A stretch of 64,000 nt of DNA from Limnobacter thiooxidans (GCF_036323495.1 NZ_AP028947.1:1674001-1738000); one strand, 5' to 3'; counted from the first letter of the stretch, positions 36,453 through 45,647 are shown. Notes: generated by a model from the letters alone, not told the origin. Translations and numbers: made by a program.

Positions 36453-37496
36453 GTGCGCAAAGCCAAAAAATCACGAAAAGTACCCAGGAAAACGAATTTT
36501 CAATGGCTTTGGCTGAAGCGAATTGCCATTGCGGGTGTGGTTTTGCTGGTGGCAGGCCTCGCCCTTTTGTCGTGGTTGATGCTTACACCCATTGACCGGA
36601 ACCAGTTGCGTGTGGATGCCCATGTCAGCAGCGGACAAGGCGCGCGCGGCATTGCCAACGAGCTGAATCAACAGGGCTTGAAAGTCAACCCGACACTGTT
36701 CGTGCTTGCGGCAAGGCTTACTGGCCGTGCCAGCCAACTGAAGGCTGGCCGATATGAACTGCCCGAGGGTATCAGTGTGGTCGGGTTGGTGGAGTATTTG
36801 AGCAAAGGGCAGGGTGTGCTCAGTAGTATCGCCCTGATCGAAGGTCAAACAGCCCGGGCTTTGCTGTTGAAATTGCGCAGCCAACCCGACCTGATCGACG
36901 ATTACCCCGGACTGGATCATCACGCCATTGCCACCCGGATGCAGCTTGAAGGTGGTAGCCTGGAAGGCTGGATTTATCCCGACACTTACAAATACTCGCC
37001 TGGTTCCAGCCTGTCGGAACTGCTGGAACGGGCTGTACGTTTGCAAAAGCTTGAACTTGAAAAGGCCTGGCAGCAGCGTGATCCCCAGTCGCCCTTGAAA
37101 ACGCCTTATGAGGCACTGAAAATGGCCTCGATTGTGGAAAAAGAAACCGGTTTGGCCAGCGACCGTGGCAAAGTGGCCAGCGTGTTCGTGAATCGCCTGC
37201 GCGTGGGCATGCTGCTTCAGACCGACCCCACGGTCATTTACGGCGTTGGTGAGGCATTTGACGGCAACCTGACCCGCAAGCACCTGCAAACCGACACCCC
37301 TTACAACAGCTACACCCGCGCGGGCTTGCCGCCCACGCCGATTGCCACACCGGGCAAGGCGGCTCTTTTTGCGGCCTTGAACCCTGAAAAAACACCTTAT
37401 TTTTATTTTGTGGCCAAGGGTGACGGCAGCAGCTATTTCAGCAAGAATCTGAATGAGCACAACAACGCTGTTCGCAAATATCAACTTGGACGATGA
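36453..37496 (+). CDS. mltG: endolytic murein transglycosylase MltG
   Basis: A 347-residue inner-membrane lytic transglycosylase thought to terminate nascent glycan strands. The start is GTG 36453. A basic N-terminus and one membrane segment (about 22-43) are followed by a LysM-like part and the YceG catalytic domain with MASIVEKETG (catalytic Glu), LQTDPTVIYG and the YNSYTRAGLPPTPI block. It heads the mltG-tmk-holB-pilZ-tatD run, the standard order. Confidence 0.96.
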   Translation: MRKAKKSRKVPRKTNFQWLWLKRIAIAGVVLLVAGLALLSWLMLTPIDRNQLRVDAHVSSGQGARGIANELNQQGLKVNPTLFVLAARLTGRASQLKAGRYELPEGISVVGLVEYLSKGQGVLSSIALIEGQTARALLLKLRSQPDLIDDYPGLDHHAIATRMQLEGGSLEGWIYPDTYKYSPGSSLSELLERAVRLQKLELEKAWQQRDPQSPLKTPYEALKMASIVEKETGLASDRGKVASVFVNRLRVGMLLQTDPTVIYGVGEAFDGNLTRKHLQTDTPYNSYTRAGLPPTPIATPGKAALFAALNPEKTPYFYFVAKGDGSSYFSKNLNEHNNAVRKYQLGR

Positions 37497-37503
37497 TTCA
37501 TTC

Positions 37504-38154
37504 ATGAACAAACGAAAGCAGGGATATTTGATCAGCTTCGAAGGAGTCGATGGTGCGGGAAAGTCTTCGCACATTGCCCGTGTCAAGACGCACCTCGAGC
37601 AGCTTGGGTATGAATGCCTTCAAACCCGAGAACCGGGCGGAACACCCGTGGGCGAGTCAATCCGGGACCTGGTGTTGCACCACGACATGGACATCAACAC
37701 CGAGTTGTTGCTGATGTATGCGGCCCGCCGGCAACACATGGTGCAGACCATACAACCCGCGCTGGATCGCGGGGTGTGGGTAATCACTGACCGTTTCGAG
37801 GACAGCAGTTTTGCCTACCAGGCCGGCGCCGGTGGTGCCAGTTGGGAAGCCTGCCAGCAGCTGAGCAAATGGGCCTTGAATGGTTTCGAACCCACACTGA
37901 CCTTTTTGTTTGACCTGCCCATTGCCGTGTCTCAAGCCCGAATTCAGGGCAGGGCAGGTGACGGGGACAAATTTGAAGCCAAGCCTGGTAACTATTTTGA
38001 AGCGGTTCGGGCCGGGTTCATCAAAAGGGCTCAGTTAAACCCCAGAAGAATCCGGGTGATTGATGCACAACCGTCCGAAGCCGAAGTGGGTGAGGCCGTT
38101 TTGCTTGAACTGGACAAATTCATGCGTACCCATTTGAACCTGGGCTTGGCATGA
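37504..38154 (+). CDS. tmk: thymidylate kinase
   Basis: A 216-residue kinase converting dTMP to dTDP. It has the P-loop FEGVDGAGKSSH, the DR(F/Y) motif TDRFEDSSFAYQ and the LID segment. ATG 37504 is chosen as the family start (MNKRKQGYLISFEGVDG). The stop overlaps holB by 4 nt. Confidence 0.96.
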   Translation: MNKRKQGYLISFEGVDGAGKSSHIARVKTHLEQLGYECLQTREPGGTPVGESIRDLVLHHDMDINTELLLMYAARRQHMVQTIQPALDRGVWVITDRFEDSSFAYQAGAGGASWEACQQLSKWALNGFEPTLTFLFDLPIAVSQARIQGRAGDGDKFEAKPGNYFEAVRAGFIKRAQLNPRRIRVIDAQPSEAEVGEAVLLELDKFMRTHLNLGLA

Positions 38155-39146
38155 GCACGGCAAGCTGGCTGCTTCGTGCCCAGACACAACTGGGCAATCT
38201 GATGCAGGCAACCACTGCACCCATTCTGGTACACGGCCACCAACCCAAGGGCCTGTATGAACTGGTCACCCAGCACCTGGCTGAGGAGCTGTGTGAAAAC
38301 GTTGCGGCAACAAAGCCTTGCCTGCAATGCCCCGGTTGCCACATGCGGCTGGCAGGCAACCACCCGGACCTGCGGTATTTGATGCCGCAAGCCGTGGCAC
38401 TTGAACTGGGCTTCAACGTGGAAGTGAAAAGCGGCGTCAAGCCCAGCCACGACATTCGAATTGACGATGTCCGGGATTTGCAGAATTACTTCAATACGGC
38501 ATCAAGCCGGGGCGCTTCACGTTATGTGGTGGTGTACCCGTTTGATCAAATGAACGCCAACACGGCCAATGCCTTGCTGAAAACCCTGGAAGAGCCAGCC
38601 AACGGATTGCGGTTTGTCCTGGTGGGAAGCCGCATCGACAAATTGCTGCCCACCATTCGTTCGCGCTGTCAGGAACTCACCATGCCCATGCCCGGAATTG
38701 TTGAGTGCCTGAAGTGGCTGGAGGGGCAGGGCGTGGCCCAACCCGAGATCGCCTTGGGTGTGGCCATGAATGATCCCTTCGAAGCTTTAAGCCTTGCGCA
38801 GCAGGCGGCAGACCAACTGGATTTGCGCAAGAAATTTCTGGATTGGCTGGCCAACCCGGATCAGCATGCCAACCCGCCCGCAGGCCTTGAAAAAGTGGGC
38901 TTGCCCGTTGTTCTGGAGTTGGCCATGCGCCTGTGCAGTGATTGTGTCGCCCAGGCCCATGGCCTGAAAGGCAACAATTTTCCCTGGCTTCAACCCAAGC
39001 TGATGTGGGTTAAATCGGTTGGGATTGAACGGTTCAGCAACCTGTACCAAAACCTTCAAAAGGAATTCAGGTTGGCAAATCATCCGATTAACCCCCGTTT
39101 GGCGCTGGAGTATGTGGGCCAACAGTGGCAAACTTTGACCAGGTAG
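38151..39146 (+). CDS. holB: DNA polymerase III delta' subunit
   Basis: A 331-residue clamp-loader subunit. The zinc-binding cysteines lie in KPCLQCPGCHM, the sensor/arginine-finger motif is TIRSRCQ and LLKTLEEPA is conserved. It lacks a functional Walker A, as expected for delta'. It is coupled to tmk. Confidence 0.95.
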   Translation: MSTASWLLRAQTQLGNLMQATTAPILVHGHQPKGLYELVTQHLAEELCENVAATKPCLQCPGCHMRLAGNHPDLRYLMPQAVALELGFNVEVKSGVKPSHDIRIDDVRDLQNYFNTASSRGASRYVVVYPFDQMNANTANALLKTLEEPANGLRFVLVGSRIDKLLPTIRSRCQELTMPMPGIVECLKWLEGQGVAQPEIALGVAMNDPFEALSLAQQAADQLDLRKKFLDWLANPDQHANPPAGLEKVGLPVVLELAMRLCSDCVAQAHGLKGNNFPWLQPKLMWVKSVGIERFSNLYQNLQKEFRLANHPINPRLALEYVGQQWQTLTR

Positions 39147-39188
39147 TTGTTTAAAACCGGTTTCAACCTTGAGCAGGTCTTCAGAAGC

Positions 39189-39572
39189 ATGAACAGTCCA
39201 ACGATCAACAATGCCCGCAACGCGAAAGAGGCCACACGCCCTTGGATGTTGTCATTGACGCTTGGCGACAAGAACACTGCCGCCAGTTTGTACATGCCCT
39301 TCATCAAGGGGGGCGGGGTTTTCATTGAATCGGACAAAGAGTACAACCTTGGAGACCCTGTTTTTGTGCTGCTCACCGTGGGTGATGACGCCAAGAAATT
39401 TCCGATCAACGGCAAGGTGGTGTGGATTTGCGGCGCAAATGCCAGGGGCGACAAAGCCCGCGGTATCGGGGTGCAGTTCCCGAAAGACGACAGTGGCGAA
39501 GGCGCGCGCGTGGCAATTGAGCAAATGATAGGTAAAATGCAAAATTCCATGAAAAAAACAGCAACCTTGTAG
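39189..39572 (+). CDS. pilZ: type IV pilus assembly protein PilZ
   Basis: A 127-residue PilZ-domain protein. LYMPFIKGGGVFIESDKEY, LGDPVFVLLTVGDDAKKFPI and GKVVWI...GIGVQF match Pseudomonas PilZ and its usual position between holB and tatD. It lacks the RxxxR motif of c-di-GMP-binding PilZ proteins, consistent with the PilB-interacting, non-binding type. ATG 39189 is preferred to a TTG at 39147. Confidence 0.92.
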   Translation: MNSPTINNARNAKEATRPWMLSLTLGDKNTAASLYMPFIKGGGVFIESDKEYNLGDPVFVLLTVGDDAKKFPINGKVVWICGANARGDKARGIGVQFPKDDSGEGARVAIEQMIGKMQNSMKKTATL

Positions 39573-40357
39573 TGTTTACCGATTCGCATTGTCATCTTGA
39601 TTTCCCCGGTCTGGTCGAGCAGCTCCCAGACATTCTCAGCCGAATGAAAGCAGCACAGGTCAGTCGCGCCTTGTGTATTTCAGTCCAGCTAGAAGACTTT
39701 CCAAATGTACTGGCGCTGGCCGAAAACCACGACAACTTGTGGGCCACAGCAGGTGTGCATCCCGATTACGAAGACATCACCGAGCCCACAGTTGAAAAAC
39801 TGCTGCAGCTGGCAGACCACGCACGGGTGATTGGTATCGGTGAAACCGGGCTGGATTATTTCCGCTTGAAAGGCGACCTGGAATGGCAGCGCGAACGTTT
39901 TCGCGTGCACCTGCGTGCCGCCAACGTGTGCAAGAAACCCGTGATTGTGCACACCCGCGCTGCTGGGGATGACACGCTACGTATTCTTGAGGAAGAAAAT
40001 GTGCAGGGTTGTGGCGGTGTCATCCACTGCTTCACCGAAACACTGGATTTTGCCCGCAAGGCACTCGACCTGGGCATGTATCTGTCCTTCTCGGGCATTG
40101 TCAGCTTTAAAAATGCAGCCGATTTGCGTGAAGTGGCCCGGTTTGCGCCACTGGACAGAATTCTGATTGAAACCGATTCCCCTTACCTGGCGCCCGTGCC
40201 GCATCGCGGAAAAACCAATGAGCCCAGCTTTGTGCCCCATGTGGCCAAAGTAATTGCAATGGAAAAAGCTATTTCAATTGAAGAGGTTGGTATTCAAACT
40301 TCAAGTAACTTCGACAAACTGTTCGGCTTGGTTCAAACCGAGGACGCGGCAGCTTGA
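39572..40357 (+). CDS. TatD family metal-dependent hydrolase
   Basis: A 261-residue TIM-barrel hydrolase (YcfH-like) with the metal-binding start FTDSHCHLDFPG, GETGLDYF, the PVIVHTRAAGDDT histidine and ETDSPYLAPVPHRGK. The family has DNase or D-aminoacyl-tRNA deacylase activities in different members; the substrate here is open. The start is GTG 39572, overlapping the pilZ stop. Confidence 0.93.
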   Translation: MFTDSHCHLDFPGLVEQLPDILSRMKAAQVSRALCISVQLEDFPNVLALAENHDNLWATAGVHPDYEDITEPTVEKLLQLADHARVIGIGETGLDYFRLKGDLEWQRERFRVHLRAANVCKKPVIVHTRAAGDDTLRILEEENVQGCGGVIHCFTETLDFARKALDLGMYLSFSGIVSFKNAADLREVARFAPLDRILIETDSPYLAPVPHRGKTNEPSFVPHVAKVIAMEKAISIEEVGIQTSSNFDKLFGLVQTEDAAA

Positions 40358-41031
40358 ACAGACGACAGTTCTCCGCCTGCCTTGCTGTAACACTGCTGTT
40401 GCCTTGCTTGTCGCACGCGGGTGCCTTCGAAGACTTTTTCCTCGCAATCAAGTTTGATGATGAAAATCGCCTGCGTGCGCTGCTGCTCAAGGGCATGGAC
40501 CCCAATACAGTTAATGAACAAGGCTTTCCTGCACTTGTGTTTGCAATGATGCAAGACTCGCCAAATGCGGTGCGCGTGCTTTTGTCATCAAACAAACTGG
40601 ACCCCGATCAGCCTGACCCCCGAGGTGAAACACCATTAATGGTGGCCTGCACGCTGAACAAGCCTGAATGGGTTTCGGCCTTGCTGCGCAAAGGCGCAAA
40701 GCAGGGCGCCGATGGCCAGTGGACCCCCTTGCACAATGCAGCGGCTGCAGGTTCATCCACTGCAATTGAACTGCTGGTGAAGGCTGGCGGCAACATCAAT
40801 GTGCTTTCTCCCAATGACACCACCCCCCTGATGATGGCCGCGCGCGAGGGCAGGGAGACAGCAGCCCGCGCACTCTTGAAGTTGGGTGCCAACCCGGCGC
40901 TCACCAATCAGGCTGGCTACAATGCGGCTGGATATGCCATGAAAGCTCAGCGACAAGAGCTGGCTTTCGAGATCATGAAAAAAGAAAAGGCGCTTCGCAA
41001 AGCGCCTTTGAAGCCAAGCCCCGGCAATTAG
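40354..41031 (+). CDS. secreted ankyrin-repeat protein
   Basis: A 225-residue protein with a signal peptide (about 1-23, ACLAVTLLLPCLSHAG) and four to five ankyrin repeats (about 55-205: GFPALVFAMM, GETPLMVACT, WTPLHNAAAAG, DTTPLMMAAREG, AGYNAAGYAM). The start is TTG 40354, overlapping the tatD stop (TTGA). Ankyrin proteins mediate protein contacts; the partner is unknown. The basic C-terminus is encoded within a terminator hairpin. Confidence 0.88.
   Translation: MNRRQFSACLAVTLLLPCLSHAGAFEDFFLAIKFDDENRLRALLLKGMDPNTVNEQGFPALVFAMMQDSPNAVRVLLSSNKLDPDQPDPRGETPLMVACTLNKPEWVSALLRKGAKQGADGQWTPLHNAAAAGSSTAIELLVKAGGNINVLSPNDTTPLMMAAREGRETAARALLKLGANPALTNQAGYNAAGYAMKAQRQELAFEIMKKEKALRKAPLKPSPGN
40986..41009. 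terminator. terminator hairpin overlapping the 3' end of the ankyrin gene
   Basis: AAAGGCGCTT (40986-40995) and AAGCGCCTTT (41000-41009) form a perfect 10-bp stem with a CGCA loop, flanked by short A and T runs. It lies inside the last codons of the ankyrin gene (encoding EKALRKAPL). A second 7-bp stem, CCCGGCA/TGCCGGG (41020-41026/41033-41039), follows. Both lie between convergent genes and can serve either. Confidence 0.6.
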
Positions 41032-41072
41032 ATGCCGGGAGGCCCTTGGCGGGTGAGGGGTAGGGCGTCTGT

Positions 41073-42710
41073 TTACAGGCTCGCTTCAAAATGTTTGACC
41101 AGATTTCGCAAGTCCCCAGAAGTGGAGGCCAATTTTTTGGCAGCACCATCCAGATCGTGAATCGCAGCCACATTGCTTTCAGTCAAGGCACTCATTCTTT
41201 CCATGCTGTTGGCAACTTCCAGGGAGGCTTGGGATTGCTGTTCCAGCATGGCTGATATGTCTTTTGCAGATTGAGCCACACCACGGCTGGCTAACTTGAT
41301 GGCTTGCAAACTTTCGCCAGCCTCCAGAATCAGGGTAGTTCCGACATTGACTTCATCAACAGCCCTGCTCATGGTGTCCAGACCCTTTTGTGTACCGCTT
41401 TGAACTTCCTTCACGGTGGCTGAAATTTCTGTGGTCGATTGTCGCGTCATTTCTGCCAATTTGCGTACCTCGTCAGCCACCACCGCAAAACCTCGCCCGG
41501 ACTCACCGGCACGTGCTGCTTCAATGGCCGCATTCAATGCAAGCAGGTTGGTTTTCTCGGCAATTTCAGTGATGGTTCGTGTCACCGTGCTGATTTTGAC
41601 CACAGCCCGGTTCAGTTCCTCAATGTTTTGTTTGGCGTCCTGAACCACCTCAGCCACTTTTTGAGTGGCTTGTGTGGATTTGTCCATGCTTTCTGCACCG
41701 GTATCCACCACATCCATCGCATTCTTTGCATGGGATGAGCTTGCACCGGTGGCCTCGGAAATTTCCGAAACCGACACTGACAATTCTTCCAGCGCTGCTG
41801 CAACACCGTTAATACCGTCTGATTGCTGCTGGGTACGTGTCATCAGGTTAATAGCCAACTGGCTAAGTGCTTCTGCATTGCCCTTCACCTCGGATGAACT
41901 GGACACCACATCCGCCACAATGGCACGCAAGTTAACCTGCATGCTTTTGAAGGCAGTGTGGACCTTGTTGAACTCGCGGGTGCCCGATTCCGGGATTTCA
42001 TGTTTGAAATTGCCCTCAGACAAGGCGCACAGGGCATTCATCATGGCCTGGTTGGTGTGCTCAACACGACCTTTGATCCACATCAAGCCAAGGCCAGCAG
42101 CCACAAAAGAAGCCAGGGCACTGCCATACACCACGGCGGAAATTCCTGACATTGAAAGCAGGGCGATGATTGCGGGTAAGAAACACACAACACTGAGGTC
42201 GACTAGGAAAGGACGGCCTTTGGCTGGCTTGGTAAACGGGAAAGTGGCATTGCCGGCATTGATTGAGCGGTACAAGGAATCTGCCTGGGACTTTTGCGCA
42301 TCAGTTGGCTTTGAACGTACTGACATGTAGCCAATCTTCTGGCCATTTTGTGTCAACGGCGTGACATAGGCATCCACCCAATAATAACCGCCGTCCTTGC
42401 ACCTGTTTTTTACCAGGCCTTTCCAGGGTTCGTTGCGGTGTCCTGTGTCCCAAAGGTCTTTGAACGCATCGCGCGGCATGTCTGGGTGGCGGACCACATT
42501 GTGCGGTTGCCCAATCAACTCATCGAGCGAAAATCCGGAAATTTCGACAAATGCAGGGTTTGCGTAGGTGATTTTGCCTTTCAAATCAGTTTTGGTAACA
42601 ATCGGGACACGTGGGTCCAAAAGGCGTTCCGGGCCGTTTGTAGACGCTGACATTCGCGCGTTACGACCTTTGAGTTCCGCTTTGATTTCTGTGGAGGCGG
42701 TGTTTGACAT
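41073..42710 (-). CDS. PAS-containing methyl-accepting chemotaxis protein (Aer-like)
   Basis: A 545-residue chemoreceptor. The N-terminal PAS domain (about 35-135) includes [33 protein letters not shown], the Aer-type motif shared with redox/energy sensors. Two hydrophobic segments (about 180-220) form a membrane hairpin with no large periplasmic domain. A HAMP-like stretch and the signalling domain with [22 protein letters not shown] follow. ATG 42710 is chosen; MSASTNGPE at 42653 is an alternative. No other chemotaxis genes are adjacent apart from a distant CheB-type gene. Confidence 0.92.
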   Translation of the reverse strand: MSNTASTEIKAELKGRNARMSASTNGPERLLDPRVPIVTKTDLKGKITYANPAFVEISGFSLDELIGQPHNVVRHPDMPRDAFKDLWDTGHRNEPWKGLVKNRCKDGGYYWVDAYVTPLTQNGQKIGYMSVRSKPTDAQKSQADSLYRSINAGNATFPFTKPAKGRPFLVDLSVVCFLPAIIALLSMSGISAVVYGSALASFVAAGLGLMWIKGRVEHTNQAMMNALCALSEGNFKHEIPESGTREFNKVHTAFKSMQVNLRAIVADVVSSSSEVKGNAEALSQLAINLMTRTQQQSDGINGVAAALEELSVSVSEISEATGASSSHAKNAMDVVDTGAESMDKSTQATQKVAEVVQDAKQNIEELNRAVVKISTVTRTITEIAEKTNLLALNAAIEAARAGESGRGFAVVADEVRKLAEMTRQSTTEISATVKEVQSGTQKGLDTMSRAVDEVNVGTTLILEAGESLQAIKLASRGVAQSAKDISAMLEQQSQASLEVANSMERMSALTESNVAAIHDLDGAAKKLASTSGDLRNLVKHFEASL

Positions 42711-42824
42711 TTGGTTTTTTCCATACCAGAAGGGTCTATATACCCAAGCATGGTACGAAAAACTCACGTCATGACAGACCTGTAATAGAGGCCCATATCG
42801 ACCTTAGTTTCAAGTATCGAAAGC

Positions 42825-42965
42825 TTATTCGGGCAACTCGAGATCAACCACAATTATTCGTGACTGAAGATCAGAAATGATGACTTGGCTGTTTGTGATT
42901 GCATCGGTAGGCCAGTCTGGATAGACCGCACTTAACACGAATGCAAAGAATACGAATTTGTACAT
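42825..42965 (-). CDS. putative small secreted protein, 46 aa
   Basis: This short frame begins ATG 42965 with AGAGG just upstream at good spacing and ends at TAA 42825-42827. The product starts MYKFVFFAFVLSAVYPDW, a basic-then-hydrophobic stretch like a signal peptide or short membrane anchor, followed by an acidic tail ending VVDLELPE. I do not recognise it. It sits between the chemoreceptor and the divergent subtilase. Support is limited to the ribosome site and the N-terminal character. Confidence 0.4.
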   Translation of the reverse strand: MYKFVFFAFVLSAVYPDWPTDAITNSQVIISDLQSRIIVVDLELPE

Positions 42966-43014
42966 GAATGCCTCTGGCTGAATTGAGCGGGGTCATTCAT
43001 GTTTTCGGGTGAAA

Positions 43015-43043
43015 ACCAAGTTTGAATCATCGCCAAACTTGGT
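43015..43043. promoter_or_regulatory. perfect 10-bp inverted repeat upstream of the subtilase region
   Basis: ACCAAGTTTG (43015-43024) and CAAACTTGGT (43034-43043) are separated by 9 nt, with extra outer pairing GTGAA/TTCAC. It lies between the small secreted frame (minus) and the AT-rich promoter of the subtilase (plus), so it may be an operator or leader hairpin. There is no T-tract. Confidence 0.45.
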
Positions 43044-43081
43044 GGGATTCACTCTGGCTAACCCAATTCGAATCAACCATA

Positions 43082-43115
43082 TTAGTTACGTATAATTTGT
43101 ATTATGTAAACTAAT
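43082..43115 (+). promoter_or_regulatory. AT-rich palindromic promoter/operator before the subtilase
   Basis: TTAGTTACGTATAATTTG and the facing GTATTATGTAAACTAA form a near-palindrome centred at about 43098. It includes a perfect -10 hexamer TATAAT (43091-43096); the -35 is poor (TTCGAA at 43067-43072). An imperfect dyad over a -10 element with a weak -35 suggests a regulated promoter. The segment differs sharply in base composition from its surroundings. Confidence 0.45.
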
Positions 43116-43276
43116 ATTAATATCCGTGTTCAAATGCATCCCGTTGGGTACCCTCTGCCGGTTTTTCCAGCAGAACGAACAAGGACAGGCAAATACTACC
43201 GGTTTGCATGAATCCACCCTCCACCTGTCTAGGTATCATTCCAACACCCCGATTCAATACTCTTCAGGCTTTCCTC

Positions 43277-45277
43277 ATGTTTTTAACCCGCAATCGATTG
43301 CTGTTCGTCTCCGCCTTCTTGTGCCTGTTCACAGCAACAACAGCAAAAGCTTCCGAACGATGGGTTATTCAATTCAAACAGAACCAGTCCGCTCAGGAAA
43401 ACGCCCGGCAATCCCGCCTGTCAGTGTTGCAAAAGCAGCAGGAAATTGGCGCGTTGGTGAATGAACTTTCGAAGGTTCACAAACGCCAGTTCAGGATGGT
43501 TCGTGCCTTTGGTAATCAGGGTGCCATTGTGGTGCTGCCAACAGAATCGAATTGGAACATGGAACAGGTTCGACAAAGGCTTGAATCGGATCCACGTGTT
43601 GAATCAGTCGCCTTGGACCGTCGAATTCGCCTGCGTGCGCAGTCGCCGCTGATCGGTTTGCTCAATGGGCTTGACCCGTCTCGCCAAAGCCGTTCCTGGT
43701 TTCATCAGGCGGTTTCATCCCAACCTGCCTCAATGAATTCGGCCACACTGTGGGCCAATTTTCACGGCACTGCGCCAACGGTTGTGGCCGTGCTGGATAC
43801 AGGTGTACTGCCCTCGCACCCCATGCTTCAAGGTCATTTGTTGTCTGGGTACGATTTTGTAGCGGATCCCTTTATTGGTGCTGACGGGCAGGCCTCAAGC
43901 GGTTCTGATCGTGATGCAGATCCTACTGACCCTGGCGATGGTGTCACGCCCGCAGATTTATTGTTTGACCCGGCTTGCGGTGCGGTCAGCCAGTCCAGCT
44001 GGCATGGTTCTTTTGTATCCGGCTTGCTGGCTGGTAACCCGGTTGTTTCCGAAGGTATCTTTCCTGTGAACTGGAATGCCGCTGTTCTCCCCGTGCGGGT
44101 GTTGGGAAAGTGCGGTGGCTTTTCAACTGACCTGGCTGACGGTATCCGTTGGGCAGCTGGATTGAGTGTGCCTGGTGTACCCGCCAACCCCTTCCCTGCC
44201 AAGGTTATCAATTTGAGTCTGGGTGCCGAAGGCGAATGCGTCGGTGCCATTGAAGGTGCTGCAGTTGCTGCTGCCCGTCAGGCTGGTGCTTTGGTTGTGG
44301 TTGCTTCAGGCAATGATGGCGGTTCCGTTGATTCTCCAGCCAATTGCCCTGGTGCATTTGGAGTGGGGGCGTTGGATCAGCAAGGCTTGAAAGCCAATTA
44401 CAGCAATTATGGACCCAGTATTCAACTGGTGGCACCCGGTGGCGACGCGGCTTTTCCCATTTGGAGTGCCTCAAATACTGGATTTTCTACCCCCTTGAGC
44501 AACACCTACAACACCAAGATCGGCACCAGTTTTTCCGCACCTATGGTGGCAGGCGCAGCTTCTTTGTACTGGTCTGTGAATCCTTCTGCGAGCGTAGCCA
44601 CAGTTGAGTCCGCACTGAAGTCCAGTGCCCGCCCTTTTCTCTCTTTTTCCAATAGACAGATATGCAGCGTGAACACGCCTGGTGTGGAATGCAATTGCAC
44701 CACTGCTTTATGTGGGGCCGGTATGCTTGATGTGTTCAGGCTTGTTACTGGTGTGGCACAGGGCGGTCTGACCAATCTGTTCTCCAATTCAGGCAATGTC
44801 ATCGCTCCGGGTTCTTCCGGTGTTTTTTCAGCCGAAGGTTCTTTGGATTCCACTGGTCAGGAAGTTTCTGCTGTTTCTTTCGATTTGATCAACATTGTGA
44901 AATCAGACAGTTCTGCCCCTGATCCTGTCCTTACCTCAACTGGTCTCACAGTTGAAGTGGCTGCAACTGCAGGCGTATTGGGCTTTGATTTACGTGCACA
45001 GGTCGCCAATGGCCGCTCCGCAATTGCTTCGATTGTGGTTCAGAACCCGGGGGCAACCTCCCCTACTCTCTTGGCGAGTTTATTGTCACCCCTGATTAAC
45101 GGGGCCAGCAGCGGCATTGGTCTGCCCTCTTCGCCCGTCGGGAATATTGTGCTCGATGGTTCTGACTCGCCTCCCGCGGGCGGAGGCTCTTCTTCAGGCG
45201 GGGGTGGGGGTGCACTCCAGCTGTTCGGACTTTTTGCTCTGTTAATCCTACTAGGCTGTTTTAAAAGGACAAAATAG
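43277..45277 (+). CDS. secreted subtilisin-like serine protease with GlyGly-CTERM-like tail
   Basis: A 666-residue S8 family peptidase. The signal peptide covers about 1-25 (FVSAFLCLFTATTAKA), a propeptide-like region runs to about 120, and the catalytic domain follows. Catalytic residues are Asp174 (VLDTGVLPSHP), His243 (SWHGSFVSG), oxyanion Asn346 (ASGNDGG) and Ser418 (GTSFSAPMVAG). The C-terminus has PPAGGGSSSGGGGG, a hydrophobic segment ALQLFGLFALLILLG and a basic end CFKRTK, the layout of GlyGly-CTERM sorting signals processed by rhombosortase. ATG 43277 is preferred to 43208 because it gives a clean signal peptide. Confidence 0.92.
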   Translation: MFLTRNRLLFVSAFLCLFTATTAKASERWVIQFKQNQSAQENARQSRLSVLQKQQEIGALVNELSKVHKRQFRMVRAFGNQGAIVVLPTESNWNMEQVRQRLESDPRVESVALDRRIRLRAQSPLIGLLNGLDPSRQSRSWFHQAVSSQPASMNSATLWANFHGTAPTVVAVLDTGVLPSHPMLQGHLLSGYDFVADPFIGADGQASSGSDRDADPTDPGDGVTPADLLFDPACGAVSQSSWHGSFVSGLLAGNPVVSEGIFPVNWNAAVLPVRVLGKCGGFSTDLADGIRWAAGLSVPGVPANPFPAKVINLSLGAEGECVGAIEGAAVAAARQAGALVVVASGNDGGSVDSPANCPGAFGVGALDQQGLKANYSNYGPSIQLVAPGGDAAFPIWSASNTGFSTPLSNTYNTKIGTSFSAPMVAGAASLYWSVNPSASVATVESALKSSARPFLSFSNRQICSVNTPGVECNCTTALCGAGMLDVFRLVTGVAQGGLTNLFSNSGNVIAPGSSGVFSAEGSLDSTGQEVSAVSFDLINIVKSDSSAPDPVLTSTGLTVEVAATAGVLGFDLRAQVANGRSAIASIVVQNPGATSPTLLASLLSPLINGASSGIGLPSSPVGNIVLDGSDSPPAGGGSSSGGGGGALQLFGLFALLILLGCFKRTK

Positions 45278-45364
45278 ATATTTTCAGGCCTGTTACAACA
45301 ATGTTGTGCTTTAAACAACGTTAGAAGCAGAGCTCCAATCCTTGACAGTCCTCAATGATAAAGT

Positions 45365-45395
45365 GTGATTACTGACTTCGAGGTCAGTAATTCAC
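45365..45395 (+). promoter_or_regulatory. hairpin in leader of small membrane protein gene
   Basis: GTGATTACTGAC (45365-45376) pairs with GTCAGTAATTCAC (45383-45395) with one unpaired base. T6 follows 8 nt later. A perfect -35 hexamer TTGACA (45342-45347) lies just upstream, but only weak -10 sequences fit. It may be a terminator for the subtilase gene or an operator/leader of the next gene. Confidence 0.4.
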
Positions 45396-45421
45396 GCAGT
45401 AAATTTTTTCAGAGGTGTCGT

Positions 45422-45646
45422 ATGAAAGCTCTTCGCTCCTACCCTGGCGTATTGATTTTGATGTTGATTGCAGCAGCCATGCTGGTTCATGGTTTGGTCG
45501 ACTACATCAATTACGAAGCAGCCAGCCCCAGCATTCTCGCCGCCATCGGCTGTCTGTTTTCTGCTGTAGCACTGGTTGCGGTGTATGAATTCAAATCATT
45601 CAAGGCCAATCGCAGACTGGTTCGCGCTAAAAGCCAGACGCTTTAA
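45422..45646 (+). CDS. small two-segment inner-membrane protein
   Basis: A 74-residue protein starting at ATG 45422 with AGAGGTG upstream. There are two hydrophobic segments (about 9-27, VLILMLIAAAMLVHGLVDY, and 36-52, ILAAIGCLFSAVALVAVY) with a short loop, and a basic C-terminus. I do not recognise the family. It follows the subtilase gene and is convergent with the TPR gene, ending 1 nt from that gene's stop. Confidence 0.65.
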   Translation: MKALRSYPGVLILMLIAAAMLVHGLVDYINYEAASPSILAAIGCLFSAVALVAVYEFKSFKANRRLVRAKSQTL

Positions 45647-45647
45647 T

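Noticed and set aside
36471..37586. 371-codon frame antisense to mltG and the start of tmk
   Set aside because: It lies fully opposite two clear genes and its translation shows no domain; treated as a shadow.
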